A stretch of DNA of 64,000 bases. Origin: Flavobacterium sp. NKUCC04_CG. GTDB lineage: Bacteria > Bacteroidota > Bacteroidia > Flavobacteriales > Flavobacteriaceae. Each line of letters begins with the position of its first letter. The stretch's first letter is position 1. A model generated the notes under the pieces. The model was not told the origin of the DNA, ran no database searches, and saw nothing but the letters and a program-made list of their open reading frames with translations. Of the stretch, positions 27,716 through 37,113 are shown piece after piece. The position numbers and the translations under genes are program-made. The stretch covers positions 124,001 to 188,000 of the forward strand of contig NZ_JAHKRA010000003.1 in assembly GCF_019345525.1 (NCBI RefSeq). The letters are read 5' to 3'.

Positions 27716-29998
27716 TTATTTCTTTTTTCTCATTTCTTTAACTTGTGCATCAACGACTGCTACAGCAGACATATTGACCATTTCTTCGACACTAGCACCT
27801 AATTGAAAAACGTGAACAGCCTTATCTAATCCTAAGACGATTGGACCAATAGAAGTCACTTTATCCAATTCCTTTAGCATTTTATACATCATGTTGGCGG
27901 CATCTAGATTTGGAAAAATAAGGGTATTAACCTTTTTATTTACCAATTTAGAAAAAGGAAATTTAGCTTTAAGCATATCCGGATTTAAAGCAAAATCTAT
28001 TTGAATTTCACCATCAACAATCATATCAGGATGATTTTCATGTAAATAAGCAACTGCTTTTCTCATTTTTGCAGGCGACTCATGGTCAGCTGATCCGAAA
28101 TTAGCAAAGGACAACATCGCAATTACGGGATCCAAACCAAACAAGCGAACAGTACGTTCTGTCATCAAAGCAATTTTAGCCAAATCTTCAGCTGAAGGAT
28201 TAGGATTTATAGCGGTATCCGCCAAAAACATAGGTCCTCTTTTTGTCATCATGACATTGGTAGTTGCTACCTTAGAAACTCCAGCGGCTTTAGGTATCAA
28301 TTCTAATATGGGCTTAATCACCGACGGATAAGATCTTGAATAACCCGTTACCAAAGCATCCGCATCACCTTCATTGACCATCATCGATGCAAAGTAATTA
28401 CGCTCGCGCATCCATTTTTCCGCATCGTAAAATGTGGTGCCTTTTCTCTTTCTAGATTCCCAATATGAAGTAGCAAAACGATTTCTACGCTCGGTTTCTT
28501 CATCTGTTTTTGGATCGATAATTTCAACATCGGCATCAAAACCGATTTCTTTCATCAATTCCAAAATTATTTTTTTATTCCCCAATAATACGGGTATTCC
28601 AATACCTTCTTCTGACACGATTTGAGCCGCTTTTAACACATCTAAATGATCAGCCTCTGCAAAAACCAAACGTTTAGGGTCTGTTTTAGCTCTAGTCGTA
28701 AGCATTCTAACAATTTTATTGTCAGAACCCATACGCTCATACAATTCATTTTTATATTTTTCCCAATCGGTAATCGGCTCCGTAGCAACCCCACTTTCCA
28801 TAGCCGCTTTAGCTACTGCTGGAGGAACTACTGTAATCAAACGTGGATCGAAAGGTTTTGGGATAATATATTCTCTACCAAAGGTCAATTTGGTTTCGCC
28901 ATAAGCAATATTAACTTGCTCGGGTACCGAGGCTCTGGCCAATTCAGCCAAGGCAACAACAGCAGCCATTTTCATCTCTTCATTAATCTTAGTAGCACGA
29001 ACATCTAAAGCACCGCGAAAGATAAAAGGAAACCCCAAAACATTATTAACTTGATTAGGATGATCCGATCGTCCCGTAGCCATTATAATGTCTTTACGCG
29101 TATCCATAGCTAACGTATACGATATCTCTGGCGTCGGATTTGCCATTGCAAAAACCACCGGATTAGCCGCCATAGTCAACAACATTTCAGCGGTTAAGAT
29201 GTCACCACTCGATAAACCGATAAAAACATCGCTATCTACCATCGCTTCCGCAAGAGTAGTTATATTAATATCCGTTGCAAAATCTCTTTGCATCTCCGAA
29301 ATCTTAGGATCGTCTTTTTTCAAAACACCTTTGCTATTTAACATGATGATGTTTTTGGGATCTACACCAAAAGCAACATAAAGTTTAGCACAGGCAATAG
29401 CAGCAGATCCCGCTCCAGAAATGACCATCTTAACTTCCTGCATCTTTTTACCTGCCAACTCTACTGCATTAAGCAAAGCGGCACATGAAATAATAGCAGT
29501 TCCATGTTGGTCGTCATGCATGACTGGAATATTCAACTCCTCCTTTAATCTTCTTTCGATTTCAAAAGACTCGGGCGCCTTAATATCTTCCAGGTTAATA
29601 CCCCCAAAAGTAGGAGCTATATTTTTTACTGTTTCAATAAATTTTTCAACATCTTTAGTATCTACTTCAATGTCAAAAACATCAATATCTGCAAAAATTT
29701 TAAACAGTAGGCCCTTACCTTCCATTACGGGTTTAGACGCTTCTGGTCCGATGTCTCCTAAGCCCAAAACGGCTGTTCCATTCGAAATTACAGCAACTAA
29801 GTTCCCTTTAGCAGTATATTTATAAACGTTTCTTACATCTTTTGCAATTTCTAAGCAGGGTTCGGCAACCCCAGGAGAATAAGCCAAGGCTAAATCTCTC
29901 TGAGAAGCATATTTTTTTGTCGGTACCACTTGAATTTTACCAGGAGTTGGTTTCGCGTGATACAATAATGCCTCTCTTCGTTTGCTGTCTTTATGCAT
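27716..29998 (-). CDS. maeB: NADP-dependent malic enzyme (fused phosphotransacetylase-like domain)
   Basis: Encodes 760 aa, the length of the MaeB-type fusion. Residues about 1-425 are the malic enzyme part (SPGVAEPCLEI; the NAD(P) site VISGAGSAAIACAKL; metal-binding ED in GGINLEDIKAPE). Residues about 430-760 form a phosphotransacetylase-like domain that in E. coli MaeB mediates allosteric control rather than acetyl transfer. It decarboxylates malate to pyruvate with NADP reduction, supplying NADPH for biosynthesis. It is monocistronic, with its own promoter and terminator. Confidence 0.94.
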   Translation of the reverse strand: MHKDSKRREALLYHAKPTPGKIQVVPTKKYASQRDLALAYSPGVAEPCLEIAKDVRNVYKYTAKGNLVAVISNGTAVLGLGDIGPEASKPVMEGKGLLFKIFADIDVFDIEVDTKDVEKFIETVKNIAPTFGGINLEDIKAPESFEIERRLKEELNIPVMHDDQHGTAIISCAALLNAVELAGKKMQEVKMVISGAGSAAIACAKLYVAFGVDPKNIIMLNSKGVLKKDDPKISEMQRDFATDINITTLAEAMVDSDVFIGLSSGDILTAEMLLTMAANPVVFAMANPTPEISYTLAMDTRKDIIMATGRSDHPNQVNNVLGFPFIFRGALDVRATKINEEMKMAAVVALAELARASVPEQVNIAYGETKLTFGREYIIPKPFDPRLITVVPPAVAKAAMESGVATEPITDWEKYKNELYERMGSDNKIVRMLTTRAKTDPKRLVFAEADHLDVLKAAQIVSEEGIGIPVLLGNKKIILELMKEIGFDADVEIIDPKTDEETERRNRFATSYWESRKRKGTTFYDAEKWMRERNYFASMMVNEGDADALVTGYSRSYPSVIKPILELIPKAAGVSKVATTNVMMTKRGPMFLADTAINPNPSAEDLAKIALMTERTVRLFGLDPVIAMLSFANFGSADHESPAKMRKAVAYLHENHPDMIVDGEIQIDFALNPDMLKAKFPFSKLVNKKVNTLIFPNLDAANMMYKMLKELDKVTSIGPIVLGLDKAVHVFQLGASVEEMVNMSAVAVVDAQVKEMRKKK

Positions 29999-30017
29999 AT
30001 TTTTAAGTTTAGAGAAA

Positions 30018-30025
30018 CAAATATA
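30018..30025 (-). promoter_or_regulatory. -7 promoter element of maeB
   Basis: TATATTTG on the minus strand, 19 nt upstream of the ATG at 29998. Confidence 0.5.
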
Positions 30026-30252
30026 CTGCTATTGATTGAAAAAAGAACCGATTGTGTTAGGTGAATTTCAAACTTAAATACGCACACAATCTTTAAGATT
30101 TCTTTAATTTTTTAAACATAAATCATAAATATAGAATTTAAAGCCGCATTTTTTTCAGAATATCACTATAAAGAAACCCCTTGAAAAAAAAATTATACTA
30201 AAACGAAAAACGCGAACATCTTTTTTGCCAATAAAAAGATTATAAGCAATCC

Positions 30253-30288
30253 AAAAAAAAACGATGAACCTACATTTAGGCCCATCGT
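30253..30288 (-). terminator. Terminator of ruvB
   Basis: On the minus strand ACGATG pairs with CATCGT and CCTA with TAGG across a small internal loop, and a run of eight or more T follows. Confidence 0.75.
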
Positions 30289-30341
30289 ACTTATATAATT
30301 TTGTGCTTTTAATCTAATGTCTAAACAATAAACAACAGCTT

Positions 30342-31364
30342 TTAAAAAAGTCCCCCTTGCGTACTAGGACGAAATAAACCCAAATGTTTAAAAGCCAAAT
30401 CGGTCACTTCTCTTCCACGAGGAGTACGCATAATAAATCCTTGTTGAATTAAAAAGGGTTCATAAACCTCTTCTATGGTTTCGGCATTTTCAGAAACAGC
30501 AGTAGCCAAAGTGGAAAGCCCTACCGGACCTCCTTTAAATTTTTCTATGATGACTCTTAAAATTTTATTATCCATTTCATCCAAACCGTGAGCATCGACA
30601 TTAAGCGCATTTAAGGCATATTTGGCAATTTCAATATCAATAGTGCCATTCCCTTTTATTTGTGCAAAATCTCGTACCCTACGCAACAAAGCGTTAGCTA
30701 TACGCGGCGTTCCACGACTACGTCCAGCTATTTCAATTGCCGCTTCCATAGAAATGGGCATTTTTAAAATTCCCGAGCTGCGTTCGACTATACTGGTCAA
30801 TAATTCGGTATTATAATATTGCAACCTGCTCTGAATTCCAAAACGAGCCCGCATAGGAGCTGTTAACAATCCCGAACGCGTAGTGGCTCCGACTAAAGTG
30901 AAGGGATTTAAATGAATTTGAACGGTACGTGCATTGGGCCCCGATTCGATCATAATATCAATTTTAAAATCCTCCATAGCCGAGTACAAATACTCTTCCA
31001 CTATAGGACTTAAACGGTGAATTTCATCGATAAACAAAACATCACGCTCCTCCAAATTGGTTAATAAACCAGCCAAATCACCCGGTTTATCTAAAACAGG
31101 TCCCGAAGTAATTTTAATCCCAACCTGCAATTCATTGGCCAAAATATTGGCCAAAGTTGTTTTTCCAAGACCTGGAGGTCCGTGAAATAACGTATGATCC
31201 AAGGCTTCGTTTCTCAAATTTGCCGCTTGCACAAAAACCTTTAAATTATCTAAAACCTGGTCTTGTCCCGCGAAGTCATCAAAAGAAAGCGGACGTAATC
31301 TCTTTTCAACATCTAAGTCGTCGGAAGAAAAATTCTGATTGGTGGGATTTAAATTCTCATTCAT
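30342..31364 (-). CDS. ruvB: Holliday junction helicase RuvB
   Basis: Encodes 340 aa of the AAA+ motor that drives branch migration with RuvA. Walker A is GPPGLGKTT (residues 62-70). Walker B is LFIDEIH (about 110-116). The sensor segment [10 protein letters not shown] and arginine-rich [16 protein letters not shown] follow, with a C-terminal winged helix (about 265-335). The gene stands alone, away from ruvA. The octamer repeat array begins 31 nt upstream of its ATG. Confidence 0.96.
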   Translation of the reverse strand: MNENLNPTNQNFSSDDLDVEKRLRPLSFDDFAGQDQVLDNLKVFVQAANLRNEALDHTLFHGPPGLGKTTLANILANELQVGIKITSGPVLDKPGDLAGLLTNLEERDVLFIDEIHRLSPIVEEYLYSAMEDFKIDIMIESGPNARTVQIHLNPFTLVGATTRSGLLTAPMRARFGIQSRLQYYNTELLTSIVERSSGILKMPISMEAAIEIAGRSRGTPRIANALLRRVRDFAQIKGNGTIDIEIAKYALNALNVDAHGLDEMDNKILRVIIEKFKGGPVGLSTLATAVSENAETIEEVYEPFLIQQGFIMRTPRGREVTDLAFKHLGLFRPSTQGGLF

Positions 31365-31369
31365 AAATA

Positions 31370-31377
31370 CAAAGGTA
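31370..31377 (-). promoter_or_regulatory. -7 promoter element of ruvB
   Basis: TACCTTTG on the minus strand, only 5 nt from the ATG at 31364, so any transcript would be nearly leaderless. The matching -33 position falls inside the octamer array. Confidence 0.4.
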
Positions 31378-31394
31378 ATTGATTTTTTTTAATA

Positions 31395-31570
31395 GCGGAT
31401 ACGCGGATACGCGGATACGCGGATACGCTGATACGCTGATACGCTGATGGGCAAATGGGCAAATGGGCAAATGGGCGTATAGACGAATGAACGTATAGAC
31501 GAATGGACGTATAGACGAATGGGCATATAGACAAATGGGCGTATAGACGAATGGACGTATAGGCGTATAG
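31395..31570. repeat. 22-copy tandem array of degenerate 8-bp units
   Basis: Exactly 176 bp with an unbroken 8-bp period. In order, the units are gcggatac x4, gctgatac x2, gctgatgg, gcaaatgg x3, then alternating gcgtatag / acgaatgg / acgtatag variants, ending gcgtatag. Variants are clustered by type, as expected for stepwise duplication. Three units make 24 bp, so all frames lack stops in places and give spurious 8-residue repeat peptides. No protein is supported. Confidence 0.95.
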
Positions 31571-31585
31571 GAAATAACTAAAAAT

Positions 31586-31621
31586 GACAAAAGCCACTTA
31601 AGAAATTAAGCAGCTTTTGTC
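31586..31621 (-). terminator. Terminator of the act-cox operon
   Basis: GACAAAAGC pairs with GCTTTTGTC, with an inner CTTAA/TTAAG stem and GAAA loop. On the minus strand ATTTTT follows. It lies 22 nt after the cox1 stop. Confidence 0.75.
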
Positions 31622-31642
31622 GTTATATAAGTAAGATATGTT

Positions 31643-33451
31643 CTAGTGATGTAATTCAGTTTCACCTTCTCTCATCGGTAAATTTTGCGGTGCAAAATCT
31701 TCTTCAAAACCAGGTTTACTATAATCATAAGGCCATCTGTGTACTGTTGGTAATTCACCAGGCCAGTTACCATGAATATGTTCTACTGGAGTAGTCCATT
31801 CCAAAGTATTTGATTTCCATGGATTTTGTGAAGCTTTCTTACCGTAGAAAATACTAATAAAGAAGTTCCATAAAAACACCAATTGGAAAGCTGCACCCAC
31901 TAATGCGAAAACCGTGATAATAACGTTAACATCGGCTAAGTCATCAAATAATGGGAAAGCGGTATTAGAATAGTAACGTCTTGGAAGACCTGCCATTCCG
32001 ATAAAGTGCATTGGGAAGAAAACCCCATAAGCACAAACTGCTGTTACCCAGAAGTGAATATAACCTAAGTTTTTATTCATCATTCGGCCAAACATTTTAG
32101 GGAACCAGTGGTAAATACCAGCAAACATTCCGTAAAGTGCAGAGATACCCATTACTAAGTGAAAGTGAGCAATAACGAAGTAAGTATCGTGAACGTTAAT
32201 ATCCAAAGTACTGTCTCCTAAAATAATTCCAGTTAATCCTCCTGTAATGAATGTCGAAACAAAACCAATACAAAATAACATACCTGGATTCATTTGTAAG
32301 TTACCTTTCCAAAGAGTCGTAATATAGTTAAAAGCTTTTACTGCCGATGGAATCGCAATTAATAGGGTTGTAAATGTAAATACAGATCCCAAGAATGGAT
32401 TCATTCCCGATACAAACATATGGTGACCCCATACGATAGTAGAAAGGAAAGCAATAGCTAATATAGATGCAATCATCGCACGGTAACCAAAAATAGGTTT
32501 ACGAGCATTTGTAGAAATAACTTCTGATGTAATTCCCATCGCTGGTAAAATTACGATATATACCTCTGGGTGACCCAAGAACCAGAACAAGTGTTCAAAA
32601 AGAACTGGAGACCCTCCTTGATAATGCAATACTTCTCCAGCCAAATAGATATCAGATAAGAAGAATGAAGTACCAAAACTTCTATCAAAAATCAACAATA
32701 AAGCTGCTGACAAAAGAACTGGGAAAGAAACGATACCGATAATTGCTGTAACAAACAATGCCCAAACAGAAAGCGGTAGTCTAGTCATAGACATTCCTTT
32801 AGTTCTTAAATTGATTACTGTAGCAACATAATTTAATGACCCCATCAAAGACGAAGCAATAAATATTGCCATAGAAATCAACCACATGGTCATACCTGTA
32901 CCTGATCCAGGTATCGCTTGAGGCAAGGCACTTAAAGGCGGATAAACTGTCCATCCTGCAGAAGCTGGTCCAGACTCAACGAATAATGAAAGAATCATTA
33001 TCAAAGAAGAGATAAAGAACAACCAATAAGAAACCATATTTAAGAAACCAGAAGCCATATCTCTAGCTCCAATTTGCAATGGAATTAAAAGATTACTAAA
33101 AGTTCCACTTAATCCTGCTGTTAAAACAAAGAACACCATGATACTACCGTGCATGGTAACCAATGCCAAGTAAACATCATTTTTCATTACTCCGTCCGGA
33201 GCAAATCTATCACCTAATAACCAGTTGAAAATCTTAAAAGACTCATCCGGCCAAGCGATTTGCATTCTAAATAAAAGAGACATTGCCACACCGATAATTC
33301 CCATGATAATACCAGTAATCAAATACTGTTTAGCGATCATCTTATGATCTAAACTAAAGACGTATTTGGTAAAGAAATTACCTTTATTGTGATGCTCGTG
33401 ATCGTGGTCGTGGTCGTGACCATTTGTTATTTCGTGTCCTACTGCTGACAT
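31643..33451 (-). CDS. ctaD: Cytochrome c oxidase subunit I
   Basis: Encodes 602 aa of the catalytic heme-copper subunit, with about twelve transmembrane helices. Signature segments are visible: GHPEVYIVILP (CuB His and cross-linked Tyr region), WGHHMFVSGM (CuB histidine pair) and HDTYFVIAHFHLVMG (heme ligands). The N-terminus carries an unusual His/Asp stretch (HDHDHDHEHH, residues 12-21) before the first helix. It is the last gene of the act-cox operon and receives electrons through subunit II. The assembly factors are encoded in the 12-18 kb cluster. Confidence 0.96.
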   Translation of the reverse strand: MSAVGHEITNGHDHDHDHEHHNKGNFFTKYVFSLDHKMIAKQYLITGIIMGIIGVAMSLLFRMQIAWPDESFKIFNWLLGDRFAPDGVMKNDVYLALVTMHGSIMVFFVLTAGLSGTFSNLLIPLQIGARDMASGFLNMVSYWLFFISSLIMILSLFVESGPASAGWTVYPPLSALPQAIPGSGTGMTMWLISMAIFIASSLMGSLNYVATVINLRTKGMSMTRLPLSVWALFVTAIIGIVSFPVLLSAALLLIFDRSFGTSFFLSDIYLAGEVLHYQGGSPVLFEHLFWFLGHPEVYIVILPAMGITSEVISTNARKPIFGYRAMIASILAIAFLSTIVWGHHMFVSGMNPFLGSVFTFTTLLIAIPSAVKAFNYITTLWKGNLQMNPGMLFCIGFVSTFITGGLTGIILGDSTLDINVHDTYFVIAHFHLVMGISALYGMFAGIYHWFPKMFGRMMNKNLGYIHFWVTAVCAYGVFFPMHFIGMAGLPRRYYSNTAFPLFDDLADVNVIITVFALVGAAFQLVFLWNFFISIFYGKKASQNPWKSNTLEWTTPVEHIHGNWPGELPTVHRWPYDYSKPGFEEDFAPQNLPMREGETELHH

Positions 33452-33484
33452 AGTATAATTTTTTGAATAGATAAAACGTGAGAA

Positions 33485-34666
33485 TTATTTAATTCTGTGG
33501 GCTATAGCCGTTGAATCAACAACAGTTTCAGTAACAGGCGTAACTGTTTCTACAGGAACTTTTGGAGCTGCTGCTTCCAATGCCGCTGCTTTTTCAGCCT
33601 TAACTTGATCACCCAATGTTGGTAATTCTTTTAACCATTTATTGAATTGTTCCTCAGTTTCAACAACAATTTTAATTTGCATGTTGTAGTGAGAAGCACC
33701 ACAAATTTTATTACAAAGCAATAAGTAATCAAAAGTATAAGGATCTAGACCCTCTTTTCCTTCAGCGATTAACTGTTTACTTTTTTCTCCTCTAATTTTA
33801 TTAATATTATTTACTTTCTTAACAATTTCAGCTCTTTCACGCATTTCTGCAGTTGTAACTGAAGGAGTTAAAGCAAATTGCGTTACCATTCCAGGAACAC
33901 AGTTCATCTGTGCTCTAAAGTGAGGCATATAAGCAGAGTGAAGAACGTCTTGAGAACGCATTTTCAATACTACTTTTTTACCAACTGGTAAATGCAATTC
34001 TTTAGCCATCATATCGTCTTGTGAATTGGGGTCAGACATGTCTGCACCAACTACATTGATTCCTTCAATATAACGAACGTTTGCTTTTCCAAGCGTGTTG
34101 TCTTTTCCAGAATAACGGATGTCCCAGCTAAATTGTTTTGCGTAAACTTCTACATAAATTACTTCTTCTTCCTCGTCAACAAACATAATGTCGTTCCAAG
34201 CAAACAATCCGTATAAAATCAATCCAGATAAAACGATTACCGGAATAATAGTCCAAACGGCTTCTAATTTATCATTATCAGAGAAATACAAAGCTACATT
34301 TCCTTCTTTACCTCTATAACGGAAAGCAAAATAGTGTAATAAAGCTTGAGTGATAATCTGAACGATGAAAATCAAAATCATTGAGATCCACATTAAATTA
34401 TCAACGTGCACTCCGTGCTCAGAAGCTGGATTATCCATCAAAGGTAAATCACCGTAGTAATATAAACAATAGATAGTAATCACATAAATAAAGGCTAAGA
34501 ATCCGAAGGCTAAATATCCATTGATATTATTGTCTTTGTCGTTAGCGATCTGGGAATCTGCATCATTTGAAGAAGATCCGATCTGCGTTAGGTCAAATAT
34601 TTTAGTCAATTGCCAAACAGCAATTCCCAACAATATTACAACGGCTAATATTAATAAACTTGTCAT
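33485..34666 (-). CDS. ctaC: Cytochrome c oxidase subunit II
   Basis: Encodes 393 aa. An N-terminal helix (1-18), two further membrane helices (about 50-70 and 95-165 region) and a periplasmic cupredoxin domain are seen. The CuA ligands are in VLHSAYMP and CNKICGASHYNM. The C-terminus is an Ala/Val/Thr-rich tail (about 350-393). The protein takes electrons from ACIII or a cytochrome c and passes them to subunit I. It lies between actF and cox1. Confidence 0.95.
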   Translation of the reverse strand: MTSLLILAVVILLGIAVWQLTKIFDLTQIGSSSNDADSQIANDKDNNINGYLAFGFLAFIYVITIYCLYYYGDLPLMDNPASEHGVHVDNLMWISMILIFIVQIITQALLHYFAFRYRGKEGNVALYFSDNDKLEAVWTIIPVIVLSGLILYGLFAWNDIMFVDEEEEVIYVEVYAKQFSWDIRYSGKDNTLGKANVRYIEGINVVGADMSDPNSQDDMMAKELHLPVGKKVVLKMRSQDVLHSAYMPHFRAQMNCVPGMVTQFALTPSVTTAEMRERAEIVKKVNNINKIRGEKSKQLIAEGKEGLDPYTFDYLLLCNKICGASHYNMQIKIVVETEEQFNKWLKELPTLGDQVKAEKAAALEAAAPKVPVETVTPVTETVVDSTAIAHRIK

Positions 34667-34685
34667 TTGTTTATTACTTTAAATA

Positions 34686-36002
34686 TTAATAATGAAAATG
34701 TTTACTCTCTTCAATCAAAGGATTGCCTTTCGCTAATAACGGAGCTTTTGTAAGTGCCGTGAAAACAACAAAGATAAACAAACCAGCAAAGAATAAAAGC
34801 GATGCGATCTCAGATACTCCAATAAACCATGAACCTCCTACAGTTCCAGGCGCAATCATATTGAAGAAATCCAAATAATGTCCTACTACGATCAAAGAAC
34901 CAGCCATAACAATAATCCAAGTTAATCGTTTGAAATCAGTATTGATTAACAATAACAAAGGAAGTACAAAGTTAAGAACTAACATACCAAAGAAAGGTAA
35001 TTTATATTCTTGAATTCTAAAGATAAAGTAAGTAACCTCTTCCGGGATATTTGAATACCACATCAACATGAATTGAGAGAACCACAAATACGTCCAAAAG
35101 ATACTGATACCGAACATGAATTTTGCCAAATCGTGAATATGACTTGTGTTTACATATTCTAAAAGACCTTTAGATTTTAAGTATAAAGTTGTGAAAGCAA
35201 TAATTGTAATACCCGTTACAAAGAAACTAGCGAATACATACCATCCGAACAGCGTACTGTACCAGTGTGTATCGATAGACATGATCCAGTCCCAAGACAT
35301 CATCGACTCTGTAACGATAAAGAACACTAGAAATGCTGCAGATAATTTAAAGTTCTTTTTGTAGAATTTCAAATCATTCGTTTCGTCAAGAGCTCTTGAG
35401 TTCTTAACAGCATAGTGTCTGTATAGGTTCCATCCAGCCAAGAACACTACTGCTCTAATAAGGAAGAAAGGAACGTTTAAAAATCCTGTTTTAGCTTGGA
35501 TAATAGGGTCATTGGCAACAACCTCTGGATCCATCCAAATAAACAAGTGATTTAAATTCATGCTTGACAATACCAACAGTACAAAGAAGATAAGTGATCC
35601 CGGTAGTAAATACGCGGTGATTCCTTCCATTACTCTAAATAATACTGGTGACCATCCTGCTTGTGCAGCATATTGGATTGCATAGAATGCTAAAACCCCA
35701 AGGGAAATCAACATAAAGAAAATACAAGCAATATATAAGGCTGCCCAAGGTTTGTTTTGCATTTGTTGCAGAACGTGCTCTAAGTGGTGTTGATGTTCTG
35801 CATGTTCAGCGGCACTCACTTCAGCGTGATGCCCAGCATCTGCAGCTACATCATGAGCTCCTCCATGGTGCTGTTCTGTTAAAATACGCTCGACGTCATT
35901 AACCGTTTTTGGTGCACTGATAAACCCGTAAACGATTCCTATTAATCCTAAGATCATTAGAATCATTGCAAAGGTTTTCAATCTTTTTGAAAATGTGTAC
36001 AT
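34686..36002 (-). CDS. actF: Alternative complex III subunit ActF
   Basis: Encodes 438 aa with about ten hydrophobic helices, matching the quinol:cytochrome c oxidoreductase membrane subunit ActF (NrfD/PsrC-like, related to ActC). After the first helix is a His-rich loop with ten histidines between residues 45 and 76. It lies between actE and cox2, and is one of two polytopic membrane subunits of the menaquinol-oxidising complex. Confidence 0.92.
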   Translation of the reverse strand: MYTFSKRLKTFAMILMILGLIGIVYGFISAPKTVNDVERILTEQHHGGAHDVAADAGHHAEVSAAEHAEHQHHLEHVLQQMQNKPWAALYIACIFFMLISLGVLAFYAIQYAAQAGWSPVLFRVMEGITAYLLPGSLIFFVLLVLSSMNLNHLFIWMDPEVVANDPIIQAKTGFLNVPFFLIRAVVFLAGWNLYRHYAVKNSRALDETNDLKFYKKNFKLSAAFLVFFIVTESMMSWDWIMSIDTHWYSTLFGWYVFASFFVTGITIIAFTTLYLKSKGLLEYVNTSHIHDLAKFMFGISIFWTYLWFSQFMLMWYSNIPEEVTYFIFRIQEYKLPFFGMLVLNFVLPLLLLINTDFKRLTWIIVMAGSLIVVGHYLDFFNMIAPGTVGGSWFIGVSEIASLLFFAGLFIFVVFTALTKAPLLAKGNPLIEESKHFHY

Positions 36003-36028
36003 ATCTAAACTTCAAATAAGTTTTACAA

Positions 36029-36583
36029 TTATAATTCTGATTTCAATTTCAACACGTAATCTGAAACCAACCAACGTTCATGTTGATTTAATTGGTTTGC
36101 ATGAGAACCCATGGAGTTCAATCCATAAGTAATCACGTGGAATATACCTCCTTCAGTTAACTCACGATCAGCGTAACTAGGAACCCCAAGAAATTTCTCT
36201 CTTTTAACTAGATTCCCTTTTCCATCACCTTTATCGCCGTGACAAACACCGCAATAAATTGTAAACAACTCTTTTCCTTTTTCACTAGCTCTTTCGTCAG
36301 CTGTCAAAGGGGATTTAAGATTAGCTTTTGCAGCCTCTAATCCTTCTGTTGTGTTTTCGTATTCATAAGGCTCAAAACCACGAGGCACAGTGTGCTCTGC
36401 AGGTAATTGACCTTCTTTACCATTTTTAAAAGCTGTTGATTCAGAATATGTTTCGTAAGCTACTGATTCGTACATATTCGGAAAAAACTGGTAGTTGGGT
36501 CTTTCTTTATTAAAACAAGAAGTAGTCAATACAGAAACCCCTACTAAAGCTGCTATTTTGTATATAGTTTTCATTTCTACCAT
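36029..36583 (-). CDS. actE: Alternative complex III monoheme cytochrome ActE
   Basis: Encodes 184 aa from 36583, or 181 from the second ATG at 36574. A lipoprotein signal ends at Cys23 (LTTSC). One CxxCH heme site is present (CGVCH, about residue 109). ActE is the periplasmic monoheme cytochrome c of ACIII that hands electrons onward to the oxidase. The first ATG overlaps the actD stop by 1 nt. Confidence 0.92.
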   Translation of the reverse strand: MVEMKTIYKIAALVGVSVLTTSCFNKERPNYQFFPNMYESVAYETYSESTAFKNGKEGQLPAEHTVPRGFEPYEYENTTEGLEAAKANLKSPLTADERASEKGKELFTIYCGVCHGDKGDGKGNLVKREKFLGVPSYADRELTEGGIFHVITYGLNSMGSHANQLNQHERWLVSDYVLKLKSEL

Positions 36584-37107
36584 TATTCTTTATCGATTAC
36601 TTTTACCTCTACCGCACCAGTTTTTTTAAAGAACTCTACCGCTTCTTCTTCGTCACCTTTTAAGGCAACTTCCATCAAGAAATGGTCGTCAGTTGTTCTA
36701 ACATCTGGATTTTCAGCTTCTTTAAAAGGCCATAATTTACTTCTAAGATAAAAAGTAATTACCATTAAGTGGGCAGCGAAGAACACCGTTAACTCAAACA
36801 TAATTGGCACGAAAGCCGGCATGTTTTGAATATAACTAAAACTTGGTTTTCCCCCAATGTCTTGCGGCCAATCTTCAATCATAATATAATTCATCAGGAA
36901 CGTTGCAAATGAAAGTCCCACTAATCCATATAAGAATGAAGCTATGGCAATTCTAGTAGGCGCTAAGCCCATAGCTTTGTCCAAACCGTGAACTGGAAAA
37001 GGTGTGTAAACCTCTTCGATATGATGATGAGCAGCTCTAGTTTCAGCAACTGCGTGTAACAAAACGTCATCATCATTATAAATCGCGTGTATAACTTTAG
37101 TACTCAT
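36583..37107 (-). CDS. actD: Alternative complex III subunit ActD (DUF3341)
   Basis: Encodes 174 aa with a soluble N-terminus, two transmembrane helices (about residues 55-78 and 98-120) and a soluble tail. The segment VYTPFPVHGLDKAMGL is typical of DUF3341/ActD. It lies between actC and actE and is coupled to actE by stop/start overlap. Confidence 0.92.
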   Translation of the reverse strand: MSTKVIHAIYNDDDVLLHAVAETRAAHHHIEEVYTPFPVHGLDKAMGLAPTRIAIASFLYGLVGLSFATFLMNYIMIEDWPQDIGGKPSFSYIQNMPAFVPIMFELTVFFAAHLMVITFYLRSKLWPFKEAENPDVRTTDDHFLMEVALKGDEEEAVEFFKKTGAVEVKVIDKE

Positions 37108-37113
37108 ACCGAA

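Larger units (their letters stand above)
29999..30341. other. Spacer between maeB and ruvB
   Basis: These 343 nt, without a supported gene, hold the maeB promoter at the high-expression end next to 29998 and the ruvB terminator near 30253-30288. The rest is AT-rich. A 65-codon frame across the maeB start is not supported by any coding signal. Confidence 0.6.

Noticed and set aside
31357..31597. Two overlapping minus-strand frames of about 78 codons across the octamer array
   Set aside because: They exist only because three 8-bp units make 24 bp without stops; the peptides are repeat artefacts with no start signal.
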